Assembly: GCA_018238155.1 (NCBI GenBank)
Contig: JABCTZ010000012.1
Coordinates: 29,254-93,253, forward strand
Source: Candidatus Heimdallarchaeota archaeon
GTDB lineage: Archaea; Asgardarchaeota; Heimdallarchaeia; JABLTI01
DNA length: 64,000 nt
Direction of reading: 5' to 3'
Below the pieces are notes generated by a model. That model did not search any database. It was not told where the DNA came from and worked only from the letters and a program-made list of their open reading frames with translations. The translations under genes were made by a program, and so were the position numbers. Shown one piece after another: positions 61,294 to 64,000 of this stretch. How positions within the stretch are numbered: the stretch's first letter is position 1; each line of letters begins with the position of its first letter.

Positions 61294-62358
61294 TTCTACT
61301 GCTTTTCCGGTCTTTGCTGCTTCAATTGCAGCTTCTATACATCTAACAGCATCAGTTCCTTCCACATCTGAAACTAATGGTTTCTTTCTGGAAACAATAC
61401 AGCTGAGAAAATCTTTGTCTTCAAGATAGAGGGGCTCTTGATCTTTTCCAGTAGCAAGATAGTGGTTAGTAACTTCTGTAGCTCGATAAGCTCCAAGATA
61501 TTCTGAGAACGAATTGCTAAGAGAATGCTGTGCGAGACCTTTTTCACTTATTATTGATTGTAAAATGAAATCTAAAGTGACAACATCTTTAGTTGTTTGA
61601 ACAATGAGTTTTCTACGTTTTAAGTTGGGATATGCTCTCCAAGTTGCTCGACAATCAAAGAGAATTGGATTTGTTTCTTGACCTTTGAAACCTTCATACT
61701 CAAAAATAGCAAAGAGCTCTACTTCATAAGGGAAGCCATCGATATAACATGCTGTTGCAGTGACTCTCTTTGGAATCTTACCAAGTAATCCATTAACTAC
61801 ATCTATATCATGTACCATGAAATCATGTCCACAACCAAGATAATTGGAATCCAAATTTTTACCATCCAATTTTTTAGGTCCTGGTCCCACTCTTCGACCT
61901 GTGAGGTGCATAATTTTATCCTCGGTTTTTGCTTCCTCAAGAAGTGATTTCAGAGTAACAACTACTGGATTGTATCTTTCTAAATGTCCTACTTGGATAA
62001 TTCGATTATGTTCTTTAGCTTTTTTGGAAATTTCATTACATTCTTCAACAGTTGGAGCTAATGGCTTTTCACATAAAATGTCACATTGTTCTAAAAGCTT
62101 TATTGCTATTTCTTTGTGAATTTTTGTTGGAATCGCGAGAATTGCACCGGATAAATTCTCTTTTTCAAGCATAACATCAAGATTGTCATATCTATTTTCT
62201 TTGGGAATATTGTTTAAATCACCGATTTTTTTCAAGCGATCTTTATCTGCATCACAGATGACTACTTTGTCACAGAATTTTTCAGAGTGCAGTCGAACTA
62301 CATTTCTAACATGGTTCTTTCCCCATTTCCCTAAACCGATAATAGCAATTGTTTTCAT
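61285..62358 (-). CDS. Gfo/Idh/MocA-family oxidoreductase
   Basis: This is a 357-residue NAD(P)-dependent sugar-type dehydrogenase. The Rossmann motif is IAIIGLGKWGKNHVRNVVRL, and ILCEKPLAPTVEECNEISKK carries the family's conserved EKP lysine. VGHLERYNPVV follows. The C-terminal part has GHDFMVHDIDVVNGLLG with the His-Asp pair. In several members this fold acts on UDP-sugars, but the substrate here is not known. It starts at ATG 62358. Confidence 0.9.
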   Translation of the reverse strand: MKTIAIIGLGKWGKNHVRNVVRLHSEKFCDKVVICDADKDRLKKIGDLNNIPKENRYDNLDVMLEKENLSGAILAIPTKIHKEIAIKLLEQCDILCEKPLAPTVEECNEISKKAKEHNRIIQVGHLERYNPVVVTLKSLLEEAKTEDKIMHLTGRRVGPGPKKLDGKNLDSNYLGCGHDFMVHDIDVVNGLLGKIPKRVTATACYIDGFPYEVELFAIFEYEGFKGQETNPILFDCRATWRAYPNLKRRKLIVQTTKDVVTLDFILQSIISEKGLAQHSLSNSFSEYLGAYRATEVTNHYLATGKDQEPLYLEDKDFLSCIVSRKKPLVSDVEGTDAVRCIEAAIEAAKTGKAVEIK

Positions 62359-62519
62359 TGTAAGGTACCTCTAAAACTATTAGGAATTTTACCATTTTCT
62401 CTTTAAAATTTTCTATACAAACCAAAAAAGGAAAAGAATGCTATTATATTTAAGTAACTATCACTTTAGAATTCGAGTAGCATTTAATAACAAGTCAATG
62501 AATAGTAAATAATGGATGG

Positions 62520-63008
62520 ATGCTAATGGAATATCAATCACCACTCTCACCATATGATGCAATTAAAAAAACAGAGAAATTTTTCACAAAAGAAATCCTT
62601 AATACAATTATTAAAGAAAAACCAATGGGAAAAAAAGATAAACAAATAATCGATATTGGTGTTTCAGGTGGACGATGGGAAATTTTCTGGATGAAAGTCT
62701 ATGCAACTAAAAACCCATTAGGCGGATCTATAATAATAACAAAAGGTCGTTCGGGTTTGAAACAATTATCATTCGCAGCTATTATACTAATGTTATCCGG
62801 ACCTTTCTTTTACTTAGTGCTATCAAACAATGTTTATTGGGCACTTTTGTTTCCAGCCGTGTTTTTTGTGTTGGGTATTCTAAGCATACTTATGCCTATT
62901 ATACGTATACGCTCCACAAATAGGGAATTAAAAGAAGTTTTGACAGGCTCTCGTGATGTTATTAAAGGTGGAAAAGGTTCTTCTTCCTCAACAATAAGAC
63001 TTGAATAA
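62520..63008 (+). CDS. Two-TM membrane protein, unknown function
   Basis: I do not recognise this 162-residue protein. The first 80 residues are soluble and include a beta-like part (GVSGGRWEIFWMKVYATK). Then come two hydrophobic segments (FAAIILMLSGPFFYLVLS and YWALLFPAVFFVLGILSILM). A polar tail rich in Ser and Gly ends it. ATG 62526 is an alternative start. It lies alone. Confidence 0.55.
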   Translation: MLMEYQSPLSPYDAIKKTEKFFTKEILNTIIKEKPMGKKDKQIIDIGVSGGRWEIFWMKVYATKNPLGGSIIITKGRSGLKQLSFAAIILMLSGPFFYLVLSNNVYWALLFPAVFFVLGILSILMPIIRIRSTNRELKEVLTGSRDVIKGGKGSSSSTIRLE

Positions 63009-63167
63009 TAGATAATTTACATAATATTTGAAAGAATGTTCGGTAACAGAAATAATGATATTCTACCTTATTGTTAATATAAAATAAAAATAATGGAAAA
63101 AGTCCTCTTAGATAAAAATTAAATAAAGAGTAACTGTACAAATAAAGCAAAAAACAAAGTGATAACA

Positions 63168-63959
63168 ATGAAAACCAAAACTGTCGTGAAAAAGTTTTTG
63201 GGAACAGGTAACACAATGGCAAAGTTAACCTTTTACCCAAATAGAAAAAACTATTCGCCAGCAATGAAAGTACGAATTGAAATATACACTGGAAGAAACA
63301 GTGAAGGTGCCTTCGATTGTGGAAGTATTGCTGAAGTTTCTGAAAAAATTCAAAATTTTTACTTAAAGAAGAATGGTCATGATTTAGAAGTAAGACGTTT
63401 AGCTAGGTGGTATATTGAGTACCTTGAAGAAGCTGGGATTGATCCACCTGAATTTAAAAAACTGCTAACAGATATGCTATCTAAACCACATGAGGTAAAA
63501 GCAAGAGAAGGTTCTGCTCAAGCTACACCACAGAAAGTACCAGCAAGTGAAGTCTCTGCTGAAGACGCAACTGAAGAAGTAGCTGAAGAAGTAGCTGAAG
63601 AAGTAGCTGAAGAAGTAGCTGAAGAAGTAGCTGAAGAAGCAGCTGAAGAAGAAGCTGAAGACGCAACTGAAGAAGTAGCTGAAGACGCAACTGAAGAAGA
63701 AGCTGAAGACGCAACTGAAGAAGAAGCTGAAGACGCAACTGAAGAAGTAGCTGAAGAAGTAGCTGAAGAAGTAGCTGAAGAAGTAGCTGAAGAAGCAGCT
63801 GAAGAAGTAGCTGAAGAAGTAGCTGAAGAAGTAGCTGAAGACGCAACTGAAGAAGAAGCTGAAGACGCAACGGAAGAAGAAGCTGAAGACGCAACTGAAG
63901 AAGAAGCTGAAGAAGCAACTGAAGAAGAAGCTGAAGACGGAACTGAAGAAGCAGATTAA
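63168..63959 (+). CDS. Protein with acidic 4-residue repeat tail
   Basis: This 263-residue protein has an N-terminal part of about 115 residues that I do not recognise (MAKLTFYPNRKNYSPAMKVR, then helices with RLARWYIEYLEEAGIDPPEF). Residues from about 132 on are 33 units of four residues: EEVA, EDAT, EEEA or EEAA. The tail is strongly acidic and would be helical or disordered. ATG 63168 is preferred; GTG 63159 is the alternative. The unit pattern goes on in the same frame beyond the stop at 63957-63959, suggesting that the stop is recent or that the frame was longer. Confidence 0.6.
   Translation: MKTKTVVKKFLGTGNTMAKLTFYPNRKNYSPAMKVRIEIYTGRNSEGAFDCGSIAEVSEKIQNFYLKKNGHDLEVRRLARWYIEYLEEAGIDPPEFKKLLTDMLSKPHEVKAREGSAQATPQKVPASEVSAEDATEEVAEEVAEEVAEEVAEEVAEEAAEEEAEDATEEVAEDATEEEAEDATEEEAEDATEEVAEEVAEEVAEEVAEEAAEEVAEEVAEEVAEDATEEEAEDATEEEAEDATEEEAEEATEEEAEDGTEEAD
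63561..63956 (+). repeat. 12-base minisatellite, 33 units
   Basis: Units such as GAAGAAGTAGCT, GAAGACGCAACT and GAAGAAGAAGCT follow one another without gaps for 396 bases. Longer blocks recur, for example GAAGACGCAACT-GAAGAAGAAGCT. This points to growth by slippage or unequal exchange. More units, less regular, continue past the stop codon to the window edge. Confidence 0.9.
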
Positions 63960-64000
63960 GACGAAACTGAAGAAGAAGCTGAAAACAAAACTAAAGAAGA

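Noticed and set aside
63523..63918. Leucine-rich frame on the minus strand
   Set aside because: It is the complement of the 12-base repeat and only reflects its composition.
63561..63956. Tandem repeats considered as a CRISPR array
   Set aside because: Units are 12 bases, directly joined and in frame, with no spacers.

Overview
The window is AT-rich archaeal chromosome. It carries an archaeal-type ribosomal protein run (with S4e, L19e, L32e and the RNase P protein Rpp29), SecE next to Spt5, A-type ATPase subunits, RIO2 kinase, archaeal AlaRS, a type IV pilin and FtsZ. A Dna2-like nuclease-helicase, a possibly longin-like protein, very large winged-helix/coiled-coil proteins and histone-H1-like tails on ribosomal proteins suggest an Asgard archaeon. 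That placement is an inference from gene content; no marker phylogeny could be run. Several genes appear to start with TTG or GTG, and TATA-like boxes about 25 to 40 bases before many genes fit archaeal promoters.

Layout. 0-6.4 kb: the 5' part of a GlcD-like flavoprotein, a TPR protein and a small tail-anchored protein on the minus strand, then tandem M32 carboxypeptidases and a DUF6557-like protein. 6.5-15.5 kb: a helical protein; a compact three-gene unit of a helical protein, a Dna2-like nuclease/helicase and a cysteine-bearing winged-helix protein; a 760-residue winged-helix/coiled-coil/TrmB-like protein; and a SUKH-like protein. 15.6-27.3 kb: indolepyruvate oxidoreductase IorBA, a GlcNAc-1-phosphate transferase family protein, FtsZ, an MFS transporter, SecE (58 residues), Spt5, ATPase subunits A and B, and a decayed GalU-like remnant. 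27.4-35.9 kb: flotillin with an NfeD/YqiJ-type partner, a pilin with an operator-like repeat around its promoter, a possibly longin-like protein, a DUF389 protein, an HdrCB-like Fe-S protein, RIO2 and an ArsR-like regulator. 36-48.1 kb: CTP synthase, TldE/TldD, two PLP enzymes, ATPase subunits C, K and I, and a two-zinc-finger protein. 48.2-58.3 kb: a structured leader followed by L22-S3-L29-Rpp29-S17-L14-L24-S4e-L5-S14-S8-L6-L32e-L19e-L18-S5-L30-L15. 58.4-64 kb: AlaRS, a Gfo/Idh/MocA dehydrogenase, a two-TM protein and a protein ending in a 12-base minisatellite.

Working together: the ribosomal run, Spt5/SecE, AlaRS and RIO2 form an information-processing core. The ATPase is split into A-B, C-K and I blocks, with D, E, F and H outside the window. 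Genes that usually flank the ribosomal run (L3-L4-L23-L2-S19 before it, SecY after it) are absent here. The least conventional parts are the Dna2-like operon with the giant winged-helix protein beside it, the ribosomal leader, and the lysine/alanine-rich tails on S3, L32e and L18. No tRNA, rRNA, CRISPR array, insertion sequence or integrase was recognised.
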